NCBI GenBank assembly: GCA_963721335.1
Contig: CAVRIV010000008.1
Location: forward strand, 744,001 to 808,000
Length of the DNA: 64,000 nucleotides
Source: CAVXDY01 sp963721335
GTDB taxonomy: Bacteria > Actinomycetota > Thermoleophilia > Miltoncostaeales > Miltoncostaeaceae
Reading direction: 5' to 3'
The notes below the pieces were generated by a model. The model ran no database searches. It worked only from the letters and a program-made list of their open reading frames with translations, and was not told the DNA's origin. Below are positions 1-8,043 of this stretch, in pieces. The stretch's first letter is position 1, and each line of letters begins with the position of its first letter. A program made the position numbers and the translations under genes.

Positions 1-494
1 ACCGAGGCCTCGTCCAGGAAGATCTCGGCTCCGCGCAGGCCGGTGTGGCTCAGCCGGTAGCTGCGGTCAACGACGCAGGTGGCGCCGAGCCCGCGAAAGG
101 CCAGCAGGTGCGTGTCCACCCGCCGTCTGCCGATGAAGTCCCCGCCGGCGAGCGGCAACTCCACCTCCCCGCACCGCGCCAGCAGCGGTCCGGCCAGCAG
201 CAGGGATGCCCGCAGGCGGCGGCAGAGGTCCGGGTCGAGCTGGGTGGTGCGCACCCGGTTCGCACGCAGCGCGAGCGCGTTCGGGCCCTCGTCGCGCACG
301 CTCACGCCGAGGTCGTCGAGGAGCGCGAGCATGACGTGCACGTCGAGGATGTCGGGCACGTTCTCGAGCACGACCTCCTCGTCGGTCAGCAGGCAGGCGG
401 CCAGGATGGGAAGGGCCGCGTTCTTGTTGCCGCTCGGGACGATCGTGCCGGAGAGGGCGCGGCCGCCCCGGATGACCAGCTTGTCCTCACTCAC
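1..494 (-). CDS. murA: UDP-N-acetylglucosamine 1-carboxyvinyltransferase, N-terminal part (runs off window)
   Basis: MurA transfers enolpyruvate from PEP to UDP-GlcNAc, the first committed step of peptidoglycan synthesis in the cytoplasm. About 164 residues are present, from a GTG start (VSEDKLVIRGG); the 3' end lies outside the window. The SGNKNAALPIL segment (residues 21-31) holds the conserved Lys-Asn pair. RRLRASLLLAGPLLAR is the usual second landmark. In the active-site loop LPLAGGDFIG the catalytic Cys of most MurA proteins is Asp (about residue 119), as in mycobacteria, which is known to abolish fosfomycin alkylation. The gene is divergent from the small gene at 571. The identity is firm; only the missing C-terminus is unseen. 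Confidence 0.95.
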   Translation of the reverse strand, partial: MSEDKLVIRGGRALSGTIVPSGNKNAALPILAACLLTDEEVVLENVPDILDVHVMLALLDDLGVSVRDEGPNALALRANRVRTTQLDPDLCRRLRASLLLAGPLLARCGEVELPLAGGDFIGRRRVDTHLLAFRGLGATCVVDRSYRLSHTGLRGAEIFLDEAS

Positions 495-531
495 GTGGGT
501 GGACGCTAGCAGCAGGTCCGCACGCCCTGGT

Positions 532-561
532 TTGCGCCCGCCGGGGGGCGATCGGTATAAA
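532..561 (+). promoter_or_regulatory. Putative promoter of the 571 gene
   Basis: TTGCGC at 532-537 and TATAAA at 556-561 are separated by 18 nt and sit just upstream of the ATG at 571. The -10 match is good and the -35 is partial. This leaves a very short 5' UTR containing GGCGAGGG as the ribosome binding site. Confidence 0.5.
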
Positions 562-570
562 CGGCGAGGG

Positions 571-831
571 ATGCGGCTGCTTCGCATGATGCCGGGGTAC
601 GGCGAGACGCTGATCGCCGAGGGGGACCCCCGCACGGGTACCCAGCGCGAGGCGCTCGTGGCGGAGTTCCGGCGACAGCTCGACGAGGGCATGTGGGCCG
701 CGGTGCCCGTCTCGGACGGGCGCACCGGGCGGCGCGAGGCGCTCCTGGTGACGAGCTTCGAGGAGATTCCGGCCGACGCGGAGCGGGTCCTGTTCTGGCC
801 GCGTGCCGCGGGCGGCGGGGCCCCGGCCTAG
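571..831 (+). CDS. Small conserved-looking protein of unknown function (86 aa)
   Basis: I do not recognise this family. The ATG at 571 follows GGCGAGGG and a plausible -10 (TATAAA). The protein starts MRLLRMMPGYGETLIAEGD. It has a mixed alpha/beta composition with no signal peptide or membrane segment, and contains GMWAAVPVSDGRTGRREALLV followed by an acidic FEEIPADAERVLFWPR region. It lies back to back with murA and 3 nt upstream of the next gene, so the two plus-strand genes are probably co-transcribed. Coding is supported by strong GC3 bias, the ribosome binding site and the promoter. Confidence 0.65.
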   Translation: MRLLRMMPGYGETLIAEGDPRTGTQREALVAEFRRQLDEGMWAAVPVSDGRTGRREALLVTSFEEIPADAERVLFWPRAAGGGAPA

Positions 832-834
832 CGC

Positions 835-1491
835 ATGGGAGGCGTCGGGGTCGTCCTGCTGATGGTGACCCTGGCAGCGCTGGCGGCGGTCATGCGCCGC
901 CCCGCGGAGGCCGGCCGCGTGCGGCGGCCGCGGCGCCCCGCCGCGCCCTCCTGGATGACGGAGCCGCCGGTCGCTCCTGAGGAGGCCGAGCGCCGGTCCC
1001 TCGAGCTCCTGCGGTCGGTGGTGAACCCCGACGAGTGGCGCATGTACCGCGAGCTGGGCTTCATCTGCGTCACGGGGCGCCGAGCGACGCGGGGCGCGCC
1101 GGGACGGGCCGGGCCCCCGCGATACCGCTACCTGATCTACCCCCATCTGCCCGTGGTGGCGCTCCTGCCCCGCTCGATGGCGCCGGTTCGCGAGTACTGC
1201 GTGCAGTTCCCGGACCGCCTGGCCGGGGACACGCCGCTGCTGCCCGAGGGCGACGACGTGCTCGCCAAGTGGATGACCCTCCGCGCCGACGAGGATCGCC
1301 TGCTCTCCTACGCGAACGTGGCGAGCGCGGGCTGCCAGGTGCCGCTGAGCCGCATCGAGCGCGATCTGAAGCGCCTCGAGCGCTGGGAGGCGCGCGCCCG
1401 CGGTCAGAACGGCGGCTCGGGCTCCTTCGCCGCGCCCTCCCCGGGCGCCGGCCCGAGCTCGTCCGCGGTGAGCTCCTCGATCCGCTTCTGA
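835..1491 (+). CDS. Membrane-anchored protein of unknown function (218 aa)
   Basis: The ATG at 835 lies 3 nt after the stop of the preceding gene. Residues 1-20 (MGGVGVVLLMVTLAALAAVM) form one hydrophobic segment, followed by a basic Arg/Pro stretch and then a soluble domain. That domain contains LLRSVVNPDEWRMYRELGFI, a RYRYLIYPHLPVVALLP stretch and SRIERDLKRLERWEARARGQ. The pattern fits an N-terminally anchored cytoplasmic protein, but I cannot assign a family. Its last 88 nt overlap the convergent xseB gene; that part encodes a low-complexity Ser/Pro/Gly tail, so the true end of the folded domain is probably near residue 185. Confidence 0.7.
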   Translation: MGGVGVVLLMVTLAALAAVMRRPAEAGRVRRPRRPAAPSWMTEPPVAPEEAERRSLELLRSVVNPDEWRMYRELGFICVTGRRATRGAPGRAGPPRYRYLIYPHLPVVALLPRSMAPVREYCVQFPDRLAGDTPLLPEGDDVLAKWMTLRADEDRLLSYANVASAGCQVPLSRIERDLKRLERWEARARGQNGGSGSFAAPSPGAGPSSSAVSSSIRF

Positions 1492-1664
1492 GCGGCCGCG
1501 AGCCGCTCCCGGCAGGCCGCGAGATAGCCCGTGCCCTGCTCGAAGAGCGCCACGGCCTCCTCGAGGCCGACCTCGCCGCCCTCGAGCCGCGCCACGACCT
1601 CGTCCAGGCGCCGGAGGGCCTCCTCGAAGGTGGGCGGTGGCTGATCGGGCCCGGAGCCGCTCAC
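1404..1664 (-). CDS. xseB: Exodeoxyribonuclease VII small subunit
   Basis: XseB (86 aa) is the small subunit of exonuclease VII, which degrades single-stranded DNA in the cytoplasm. The family signature is clear: FEEALRRLDEVVARLEGGEV followed by LEEAVALFEQGTGYLAACRERL, two long helices of the XseB fold. The GTG start overlaps the xseA stop by 4 nt (GTGA), so the subunits are translationally coupled. The C-terminus is an acidic/Pro tail and overlaps the convergent gene at 835-1491 by 88 nt. Size and order match the family. Confidence 0.95.
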   Translation of the reverse strand: MSGSGPDQPPPTFEEALRRLDEVVARLEGGEVGLEEAVALFEQGTGYLAACRERLAAAQKRIEELTADELGPAPGEGAAKEPEPPF

Positions 1665-2917
1665 GCCTCGGCCCTCGCGCCCAGGAGCCCGTCGCGCATC
1701 TCGATGGACAGCGGGTCGCCGGGGGCGACACCGGCCGCCGAGGCGATCACCCGCCCGTCGTCGCCCGCGCGCACGATCGCGTATCCGCGCGCCACGGTGC
1801 GGCCGGGCGACAGGAGCGCCAGGAGGGCCTCGGCGCGCTCCACGCGCCCCGCCGCCGCCTGGGCGCGGGCGGTCGCGGCCCGCCGCAGGCCCGCGCCCGA
1901 CCCCTCGAGCCCGACGGCGGCGCCCGCGGCCACCCGCGCCAGGGCGGGGCCCAGCCGCGGCCCCAGCCGGTCCACGCGGTCGCGAGCCAGGATCCCGCGC
2001 CCCCGCAGGGCGCGCGCCAGGTCGGCCGACCGGCGTCCGAGCGCCTCGGCCGCACGCGCCCGCTCGCGCCCGAGCCCCCGCCGCAGGGCGGCGCCGTGGT
2101 CCGCCAGGCGCACCTCCAGCGCCTCGAGGCTCGGCAGCACGGCCGCGGCGGCGGCGCTCGGGGTGGAGACGCGCAGGTCGGCCACCTGGTCGCACAGCGT
2201 CACGTCGCGCTCGTGGCCGACGGCCGAGACCACCGGCGTGGTGGCCGACGCCACCGCCTGGCAGACCGCCTCGCTGTTGAAGGCCATCAGATCCTCGAGG
2301 GACCCGCCCCCGCGCGCCACCACGATCACATCGACGTCCTCGCGTGCGTCGAGGTGGGCCAGGGCGCGGACGATGGACGCGGGCGCCGACTCGCCCTGCA
2401 CGGGCACGCCCACCACCAGCACGTCGGCCCGCGGGAAACGGGCGAAGGCGTTGGTGAGGAAGTCGTCGCGCGCCGCGCCGTCCGGGCTCGTCACCAGGCC
2501 CACCCTCCGCGGCAGGAGCGGGATCGGCCGCCTGCGGGCGGGGTCGAGCAGGCCCTGCCCCTCGAGCCGGCGCCGCAGCTCCTCGACCTGGGCCCGCAGC
2601 AGGCCCTCCCCCGCGAGCTCGAGACGCTCCACCCGCATGGTGATCGCTCCACGGGCGCTCCAGAACTCGATGCGCCCGTAGGCCTGGACGAGCGTGCCGT
2701 CCCGCGGCTTGTGGGCCAGGCGCTCGTAGACGACGCCGTTCATGGCGGCGTCCAGGGTCGTCCCGCCTCGCAGGCGGAAGTAGACCTGGCCGCGCCCCTG
2801 GCGCAGATCCTGCACCTCCGCCTCGAGCCAGAACGAGCGCAGGCCCTCGAACATCGCCGCGAGGCGCGCGCTGACGTCCTCCACCGAGAAGACACGACGG
2901 CTGCCGACGAGCTTCAT
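1661..2917 (-). CDS. xseA: Exodeoxyribonuclease VII large subunit
   Basis: XseA (418 aa) is the catalytic subunit of exonuclease VII. It begins MKLVGSRRVFSVEDVSARL with the N-terminal OB-fold (about residues 8-100, FWLEAEVQDLRQGRGQVYF). The nuclease domain follows, with RVGLVTSPDGAARDD, DVIVVARGGGSLEDLMAFN and TPVVSAVGHERDVTLCDQVA, then a long Ala/Arg-rich coiled-coil region. The ATG overlaps the stop of the upstream oxidoreductase gene (ATGA), and its own stop overlaps xseB. All family landmarks are present and the length is typical. Confidence 0.96.
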   Translation of the reverse strand: MKLVGSRRVFSVEDVSARLAAMFEGLRSFWLEAEVQDLRQGRGQVYFRLRGGTTLDAAMNGVVYERLAHKPRDGTLVQAYGRIEFWSARGAITMRVERLELAGEGLLRAQVEELRRRLEGQGLLDPARRRPIPLLPRRVGLVTSPDGAARDDFLTNAFARFPRADVLVVGVPVQGESAPASIVRALAHLDAREDVDVIVVARGGGSLEDLMAFNSEAVCQAVASATTPVVSAVGHERDVTLCDQVADLRVSTPSAAAAAVLPSLEALEVRLADHGAALRRGLGRERARAAEALGRRSADLARALRGRGILARDRVDRLGPRLGPALARVAAGAAVGLEGSGAGLRRAATARAQAAAGRVERAEALLALLSPGRTVARGYAIVRAGDDGRVIASAAGVAPGDPLSIEMRDGLLGARAEA

Positions 2918-4245
2918 GGGATCAGGGCGTCCACGACCCCGGCGGCCCGCGCCCCGCTCGCGACCGCGCCCTCCACGGAGGGGTGCCGGGTCAGCTCGCC
3001 CGCCAGGACGAGGTTGTCGACCGCCGTGCGCGGGCCGGGAAGGTCGCGACGCACGCCCGGCAGCGGCCGGAACTGGGCGAAGGGGTGCTCGTAGGTGCCG
3101 ATCGGCCGCGCGAGCCCCGCCCAGTCGTAGCCGGGCGCCCAGCGGCGCACGAGCTCGCCCACGGCGTCCACGAGGCCGTCCGCCGGCCCCCCGCCGGTCG
3201 TGATGCCCGTGGCCAGGAGGATGTGCGGACCGTCCATGGCCCCGGGGCGTGTGATGTTGGTGGTCTGGCAGAGGAGGTCGACCCGTGGGCGCTCCCCGGA
3301 ACGGGGATCGGCGTTCAGGAGGATGCTCCGCCCCCGGTAGAGGGGAGTCCGCAGCTCGAAGGCCGCGCTGACCGACGACGCGGCCTCGGTGGGCAGGCGT
3401 CCGGCGGCCGCCGGATCGAGGGGGGTCAGGAGCTCGCGCGCGACGGGGGCCTCGACGGCCAGCACGACCTGGCGGGCCGCCAGCCGGCGCCCGTCCTCCA
3501 TGAGCACCGCCTCCACCCGGCGGCCCGTGGCATCGGCCTCGAGGGCCGCCGCCCGGACTCCCAGCTCGACCATGCCCCCGCCCTGCCGGACGGCCGCCGT
3601 GGTCCACTCCGCCACCATCCCCAGCCCGTCGCTCGGGATCACCGCCGGGCCCCGCGCCAGCATGGCGAACAGGAACCGGAAGTATCCGGCGTCGGCCGAG
3701 AGCCCCCGATCGAGGAGGATGACCCCGAAGAGGGGACGGAAGAAGCGCTCGATCGCATCCTCCGAGAAGCCGCGCTCGCGCAGGAAGTCCTCGGTGGACC
3801 CCGCGTCCTCGCCGTCGTCGAGGAGCGATTGGGGCGGACGCGCCGCCACCTCGGTGCCCAGGCGCATGAGCCGGGCCCGATCGCCGGGGGCGAGCCCGGT
3901 GAAGCTCGCGACCGCGAGCCGTGAGGTCCCGAGCCGCTGCGCTCCGCCGCCGTCGACGAACACGGCCCCGCCGGCGACGGGCCGGAGATCGCGCCGCGAG
4001 ATCCCGATCGAGCGCAGCAGCGCCCTCGTGCGCGGGTAGGCGCGGAACAGCACCTGGAACCCGCGGTCCACCGGGCGGCCGCGGTGCCACACGCTGCGCG
4101 CCCGGCCGCCGGGCGCCTCCTCGGCCTCCACGACGTGCACCGAGCGGCCGGCGCGCATCAGGTCGTGCGCGCAGGACAGGCCCGCCAGGCCGCCCCCCAC
4201 GACGACGCAGTCGAGCTCCTGCGCGCGGCCTCCGGATCCCGTCAT
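2914..4245 (-). CDS. FAD-dependent amine-oxidase-like oxidoreductase (443 aa)
   Basis: A flavoprotein of the amine oxidase / phytoene desaturase / protoporphyrinogen oxidase superfamily. The Rossmann dinucleotide motif VVVGGGLAGLSCAHDLMRAG lies at residues 13-32, followed by the FAD-ribose Glu (VVEAEEAPGGRARS). The C-terminal FAD motif is NLVLAGELTRHPSVEGAVAS. The substrate cannot be read from sequence. It has no signal peptide. It is the first gene of a minus-strand unit continuing into xseA and xseB (ATGA overlap), although no functional link to exonuclease VII is obvious. The ATG is the first start after a short divergent intergenic gap. Confidence 0.85.
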   Translation of the reverse strand: MTGSGGRAQELDCVVVGGGLAGLSCAHDLMRAGRSVHVVEAEEAPGGRARSVWHRGRPVDRGFQVLFRAYPRTRALLRSIGISRRDLRPVAGGAVFVDGGGAQRLGTSRLAVASFTGLAPGDRARLMRLGTEVAARPPQSLLDDGEDAGSTEDFLRERGFSEDAIERFFRPLFGVILLDRGLSADAGYFRFLFAMLARGPAVIPSDGLGMVAEWTTAAVRQGGGMVELGVRAAALEADATGRRVEAVLMEDGRRLAARQVVLAVEAPVARELLTPLDPAAAGRLPTEAASSVSAAFELRTPLYRGRSILLNADPRSGERPRVDLLCQTTNITRPGAMDGPHILLATGITTGGGPADGLVDAVGELVRRWAPGYDWAGLARPIGTYEHPFAQFRPLPGVRRDLPGPRTAVDNLVLAGELTRHPSVEGAVASGARAAGVVDALIP

Positions 4246-4293
4246 CGTCGCGCGATGGTACCAACGGCCACCGCCGTCATAGGGTTCCCCCCG

Positions 4294-6501
4294 ATGGCGA
4301 ATCGGACCGCGATCGTCGTCGTCGCCGGGGTGGGGGACGAGGGTTCCGGCGAGGGCGCCCAGCGCATCGTGGAGGGCCTGCTGCGCCACGGGGGCTGGTC
4401 GGCGGGCGAGGAGGTGACCGAGTGGTACCCGGTCGCCGACGACATCCTGGACGCGAACGACCACCAGGCCCGGGCTCGCGCCGCGCGCCGGTTCACGCTC
4501 CATCGGCCGCCCGGAGCCCCGGGGCCGCCCGAGGTGGACGTGTACGAGTTCTGGTGGGCCGACCTCTCGCGCTTCCCCGCGGCGCTGCGGTCGTTCATCG
4601 CGGCCTTCCTCGGCCTGTTCCTCGACATGCCGGCCATCGCGCGGGCCGCGCTCCTGGGAGGTCTCGCCATCGGGCGCTCCTCCGTGCCGCCGGTCAACAC
4701 CGGGCCCCAGGAGACCGCCGTGGGCATGCGGAGCCGGCTCATCGCCGCGCGGCTCCTCGGAATCGTGGGCTGGCTCTGCGCGGTCCCGATCATGATCACG
4801 ACCTTCCTGGCGCTCGCCCTGGTGGGCCTGATGACGCTGGCGCTCTACCTGCGCTCCCTCGACGCGCCGCTGCTCGGATGGTGCCTCGCCATTGCCGCAG
4901 GGGGCCTGGTCATCGCCGTCGGCTCGGTCATGATCGCCGGCCGCTACCAGCGCTCCGGACGCGCCTACGCGCGGCCCCTCACGGTGCTCGCCCTCGGTGC
5001 CGCGACGGTTCTCGTGGTGTGGCGCATCCTCGACCGCGGAGGCCGGCCGGACCTCGCGCTGGGCGACGCGGTGGTGTCCGTGATCGCATTCCCCTTCCGG
5101 ATCCTGTGGCTCGCCCTCCTGCTGCTCACGACGCTCGCGACCATCGCCCTCCTGGTGCGGGTGGCGCGGGTACGGCTGCGCGACCGCGCCGAGGCCGGGC
5201 CGGCCTGGCGCAGCAGCGTCACCGCGGTGTTCGCGGCCACGGCCGCGCCCCTGGGCGTCGCGGTCCTGCTGACCGTGATCAGCGCCGGCGTGGGCGCGGC
5301 CAGCCAGCCCCTCACCGACCGGGCCGAGTTCACGCCCGCCGCCGGCGCCGCGTCCGTCCCGTCCGAGGTGCCGTGGTGCCTGAGCGGCCCGCGCGACTGG
5401 AGCCCCTCGTCCCAGGATTGCCCCGACATCGTGCATCCACCCGAGGCCGCTCCGGCCCACGATCCGCCGGTCCTGACCGCCTACGCGTGGGGCGTCGTGA
5501 TCCTCGGCCAGGCGCTGGCGCCGCTGATCGTCGCGGTGATCGCGTTCGGGGTCGCGCTCCTCCTCGTGGTGATCGGGGTCATCGGGGTGATGCTCCGGCG
5601 CCGGCGAGGCGAGGGCCGCGATCCGCGGACGGCGCACCGGCTCACCGACATCCTCGGGCTTCAGGACCTCGCGCTCGGTCCCCTCCTGATGCTGCTGGTG
5701 CCCGTGGCCGCCTACGTCGGGGCGGCCACCTGGGTGGCGGTCCTCCTGACGTCCGCCGCCGACGCCGGCAGCGACCTGTTGAACCGCTTCGCCGCATCGG
5801 CCGCGATCGTCGCGGGAGGCGTGGCCACCGCCATCATCGCCGCGAAGCTGCTGGGGGTGTCGCCGGGAGCCCTCGCGGGCGGCGGGCGCGCGAGCGAGTT
5901 GCTGCGCTCCATTCTCGACCGCCCCTACGACGTCGCCACCTACCTGCGCGAGAATCAGGCCACGCGCTGGGCGACGCCCGTCAACAGCCCCAGGGCGCGG
6001 ATGCTGGCGCGCTTCTCGGCGCTGCTGGGCCACATCTCCCGCGGAGGGGTGCGCGGGCCGGCGGGAGCCTACGACCGGGTGATCATCGCCGCCCACAGCC
6101 AGGGGACCGTCCTGGCGGTCACCCTCCTGCACGAGCCCCCGGACGGGCTGCCCCCCGACGTCCGCCTCATCACCTTCGGGTCCCCGCTGCGCCAGCTCTA
6201 CCGCCAGCGCCTGCCGCGCCAGTTCGGCTGGCTCTCAGCGCTGCGGGCGACCCCGTGGCGCTACCTCGACCAGTCGAAGAGCCACCTTCGCGAGTGGGTC
6301 AACCTCGCGTCGCCCGGCGATGCCATCGGGCGCACCGTGTTCGACCCCCCGCCCGAGCCCTGGGTCGCGGCCGCCACGGTCCACACCACCGCAGACCCCT
6401 CGCTGACGCTCGTCGAGCAGACGCTCGAGCGCGGCGGGCACGGCGTCTACTGGAGCCACCGTGCGCTCTACCGCGCCATCGAGCGGATGCTCGGCGGCTA
6501 G
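4294..6501 (+). CDS. Polytopic membrane protein with split alpha/beta hydrolase domain (735 aa)
   Basis: The N-terminus (TAIVVVAGVGDEGSGEGAQR) looks like the first strand and oxyanion loop of an alpha/beta hydrolase. Residues about 150-520 contain roughly eight hydrophobic segments. The C-terminal part carries the nucleophile elbow IIAAHSQGTVLAVT (Ser about 602), then RLITFGSPLRQLY, then a late His (GGHGVYWSH). This order suggests a lipase-like fold interrupted by a membrane domain. The substrate is unknown; a lipid is plausible for a membrane-embedded hydrolase. An in-frame upstream ATG at 4255 is possible, but the 4294 start fits the fold better. The stop overlaps the convergent tetR gene by 4 nt. 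Confidence 0.75.
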   Translation: MANRTAIVVVAGVGDEGSGEGAQRIVEGLLRHGGWSAGEEVTEWYPVADDILDANDHQARARAARRFTLHRPPGAPGPPEVDVYEFWWADLSRFPAALRSFIAAFLGLFLDMPAIARAALLGGLAIGRSSVPPVNTGPQETAVGMRSRLIAARLLGIVGWLCAVPIMITTFLALALVGLMTLALYLRSLDAPLLGWCLAIAAGGLVIAVGSVMIAGRYQRSGRAYARPLTVLALGAATVLVVWRILDRGGRPDLALGDAVVSVIAFPFRILWLALLLLTTLATIALLVRVARVRLRDRAEAGPAWRSSVTAVFAATAAPLGVAVLLTVISAGVGAASQPLTDRAEFTPAAGAASVPSEVPWCLSGPRDWSPSSQDCPDIVHPPEAAPAHDPPVLTAYAWGVVILGQALAPLIVAVIAFGVALLLVVIGVIGVMLRRRRGEGRDPRTAHRLTDILGLQDLALGPLLMLLVPVAAYVGAATWVAVLLTSAADAGSDLLNRFAASAAIVAGGVATAIIAAKLLGVSPGALAGGGRASELLRSILDRPYDVATYLRENQATRWATPVNSPRARMLARFSALLGHISRGGVRGPAGAYDRVIIAAHSQGTVLAVTLLHEPPDGLPPDVRLITFGSPLRQLYRQRLPRQFGWLSALRATPWRYLDQSKSHLREWVNLASPGDAIGRTVFDPPPEPWVAAATVHTTADPSLTLVEQTLERGGHGVYWSHRALYRAIERMLGG

Positions 6502-7109
6502 GTCAGCCGCGCCTCGATGGCGCGGCGCGCCATCTCGAACGCGCGCGGGTCCCCCCGCAGCAGGAAGAGGCCGTTCGCCTCGGCGAGCATCGCGTTGACC
6601 TCGAAGGCGATCTGCTCCGGGTCGAGCGAGCGGTCGAGCTGGCCCAGCTCCTGTGCCCGCCGCAGGGATCCCTCCATCAGCGTGATCCAGCCGTCGTAGA
6701 TCTCGGCCACGCGGTCCCGCAGGGGACCGGGCCGGGTGTCGAGCTCCGCCGCGGCCGAGGCGAAGAAGCATCCGCCCGGGAACACGCCCTCCTCGACGTG
6801 CACGAGGAACCGGTCGCAGAGCACGCGGAGCCGGGGAAGGCCCTCCGGCGCGGCCATGGCGGGGTCGAGGACCTCGACCTGGAAGACGTCCTCGGCGGCG
6901 GCGATCGTCGCGAGCTGGAGCTCCTCCTTCGAGCCGAAGTGCGCGAAGAGGCCGCTCTTGCTCATCCCCGTGCTCTGGGCGAGCCGCCCGATCGACAGGC
7001 CGTCGAGGCCCTCGACGGTGGCCATCCGTGCCGCCGCCTCGAGGATCGCGCTCCGCGTCCGCTCGCCGTCCGCCCTGCGCCTGCGCTCGAGACCCTCGGT
7101 CCGGGCCAC
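6498..7109 (-). CDS. TetR/AcrR-family transcriptional repressor (203 aa)
   Basis: Residues 16-62 form a typical TetR N-terminal DNA-binding domain: RSAILEAAARMATVEG followed by the helix-turn-helix SIGRLAQSTGMSKSGLFAHF and GSKEEL. The remainder is an all-helical ligand/dimerisation domain. The GTG start faces a divergent methyltransferase gene across 109 nt that contain two near-palindromic boxes. The protein therefore very likely represses that gene and itself. The ligand is unknown. Family assignment is secure, the target inferred from position. Confidence 0.93.
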   Translation of the reverse strand: MARTEGLERRRRADGERTRSAILEAAARMATVEGLDGLSIGRLAQSTGMSKSGLFAHFGSKEELQLATIAAAEDVFQVEVLDPAMAAPEGLPRLRVLCDRFLVHVEEGVFPGGCFFASAAAELDTRPGPLRDRVAEIYDGWITLMEGSLRRAQELGQLDRSLDPEQIAFEVNAMLAEANGLFLLRGDPRAFEMARRAIEARLT

Positions 7110-7140
7110 CGGTGCCTCCCGTTCGGTTGCTGACCTCGCC

Positions 7141-7201
7141 TTGACAAGTTAGCACGACCGGTCGTACTCTCTGCGCGTTATTTAGCACGAACGGTCGTAC
7201 T
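7141..7201 (+). promoter_or_regulatory. Twin TetR operator boxes with overlapping promoter
   Basis: Two near-identical 18-mers, AGCACGACCGGTCGTACT at 7151-7168 and AGCACGAACGGTCGTACT at 7184-7201, lie 33 bp apart (about three helical turns). Each is an imperfect palindrome; the first contains the perfect core ACGACCGGTCGT. TTGACA at 7141-7146 could be the -35 of the methyltransferase promoter, with TACTCT at 7165-7170 as a weak -10 inside box 1. Repressor binding would block both directions. The operators are inferred from symmetry, duplication and position. Confidence 0.75.
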
Positions 7202-7218
7202 GACGAAAGGGAGGGACC

Positions 7219-8043
7219 ATGGCATCGATCACGGCTCCGGATCTCGAGGCCATCAAGGCGCGGCAGCAGGCGACCTGGGCGAGCGGCGACTACTCGGCGG
7301 TGGGCGCGAGGATCCCGATCATCTCCGAGCAGCTGTGCGACTCGGCCGACCTCCGCGCGGGCTGGAGGGTGCTCGACGTCGCCGGCGGAAGCGGGAACAC
7401 GGCGCTGGCCGCCGCACGCTGCGGCTGCGAGGTCGTCTCGGTCGACTACGTCCCCTCGCTGCTCGAGCGGGCGCGCGAGCGCGCCGCGGCCGAAGGCCTC
7501 GTGGTGGAGACCGTGGAGGGCGACGCGGAGGCCCTCCCCTTCCCCGACGCCTCGTTCGACGCGGTCGTGTCGGTGGTCGGCGTGATGTTCGCGCCCGACC
7601 ACGAGCGCGCGGCCGCCGAGCTCCTGCGCGTCTGCCGGCCCGGAGGCACGATCGCGCTGGCCAACTGGACCCCGGACGGCTTCATCGGAGAGCTCTTCAC
7701 GACCACCGGCCGGCACGTCCCTCCCCCGGCGGGGCTGACGCCGCCGCCGCTGTGGGGAACCGAGGAGCACGTCCGGACGCTCGTCGGCGACGGCGTGCAG
7801 ACGCTGACGGCGACGCGCCGGAGCTACACGTTCCGCTACCGCTCCCCGGAGCACCTGGTGGAGTTCTTCCGGGAGCACTACGGGCCCACGCTCAAGGCCT
7901 TCGCCGCCCTCGACGAGGACGGGCAGCGGGCCCTCGCGCAGGACCTCGCGGACCTCGTCCGCCGCTTCGACCGCCTGGGCGGGGGCGGCCCCGTGGCCAT
8001 CCCGGCGGACTACCTCGAGGTCGTCGCCACCCGGGCCGGCTAG
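7219..8043 (+). CDS. Class I SAM-dependent methyltransferase (274 aa)
   Basis: A cytoplasmic Rossmann-fold methyltransferase. Motif I is VLDVAGGSGNTALAAARCG (residues about 51-69), followed by the acidic ribose-binding loop VVSVDYVPSLLERARERA, EGDAEALPFPDASFD and the RVCRPGGTIALANWTPDGFI strand. This is the Methyltransf_11/UbiE-like layout. The acceptor is unknown. The ATG has a strong ribosome binding site (AAAGGGAGG) and lies directly downstream of two TetR operators, so it is probably induced by a small molecule it modifies or helps detoxify. The stop overlaps the convergent lysR stop. Confidence 0.9.
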   Translation: MASITAPDLEAIKARQQATWASGDYSAVGARIPIISEQLCDSADLRAGWRVLDVAGGSGNTALAAARCGCEVVSVDYVPSLLERARERAAAEGLVVETVEGDAEALPFPDASFDAVVSVVGVMFAPDHERAAAELLRVCRPGGTIALANWTPDGFIGELFTTTGRHVPPPAGLTPPPLWGTEEHVRTLVGDGVQTLTATRRSYTFRYRSPEHLVEFFREHYGPTLKAFAALDEDGQRALAQDLADLVRRFDRLGGGGPVAIPADYLEVVATRAG

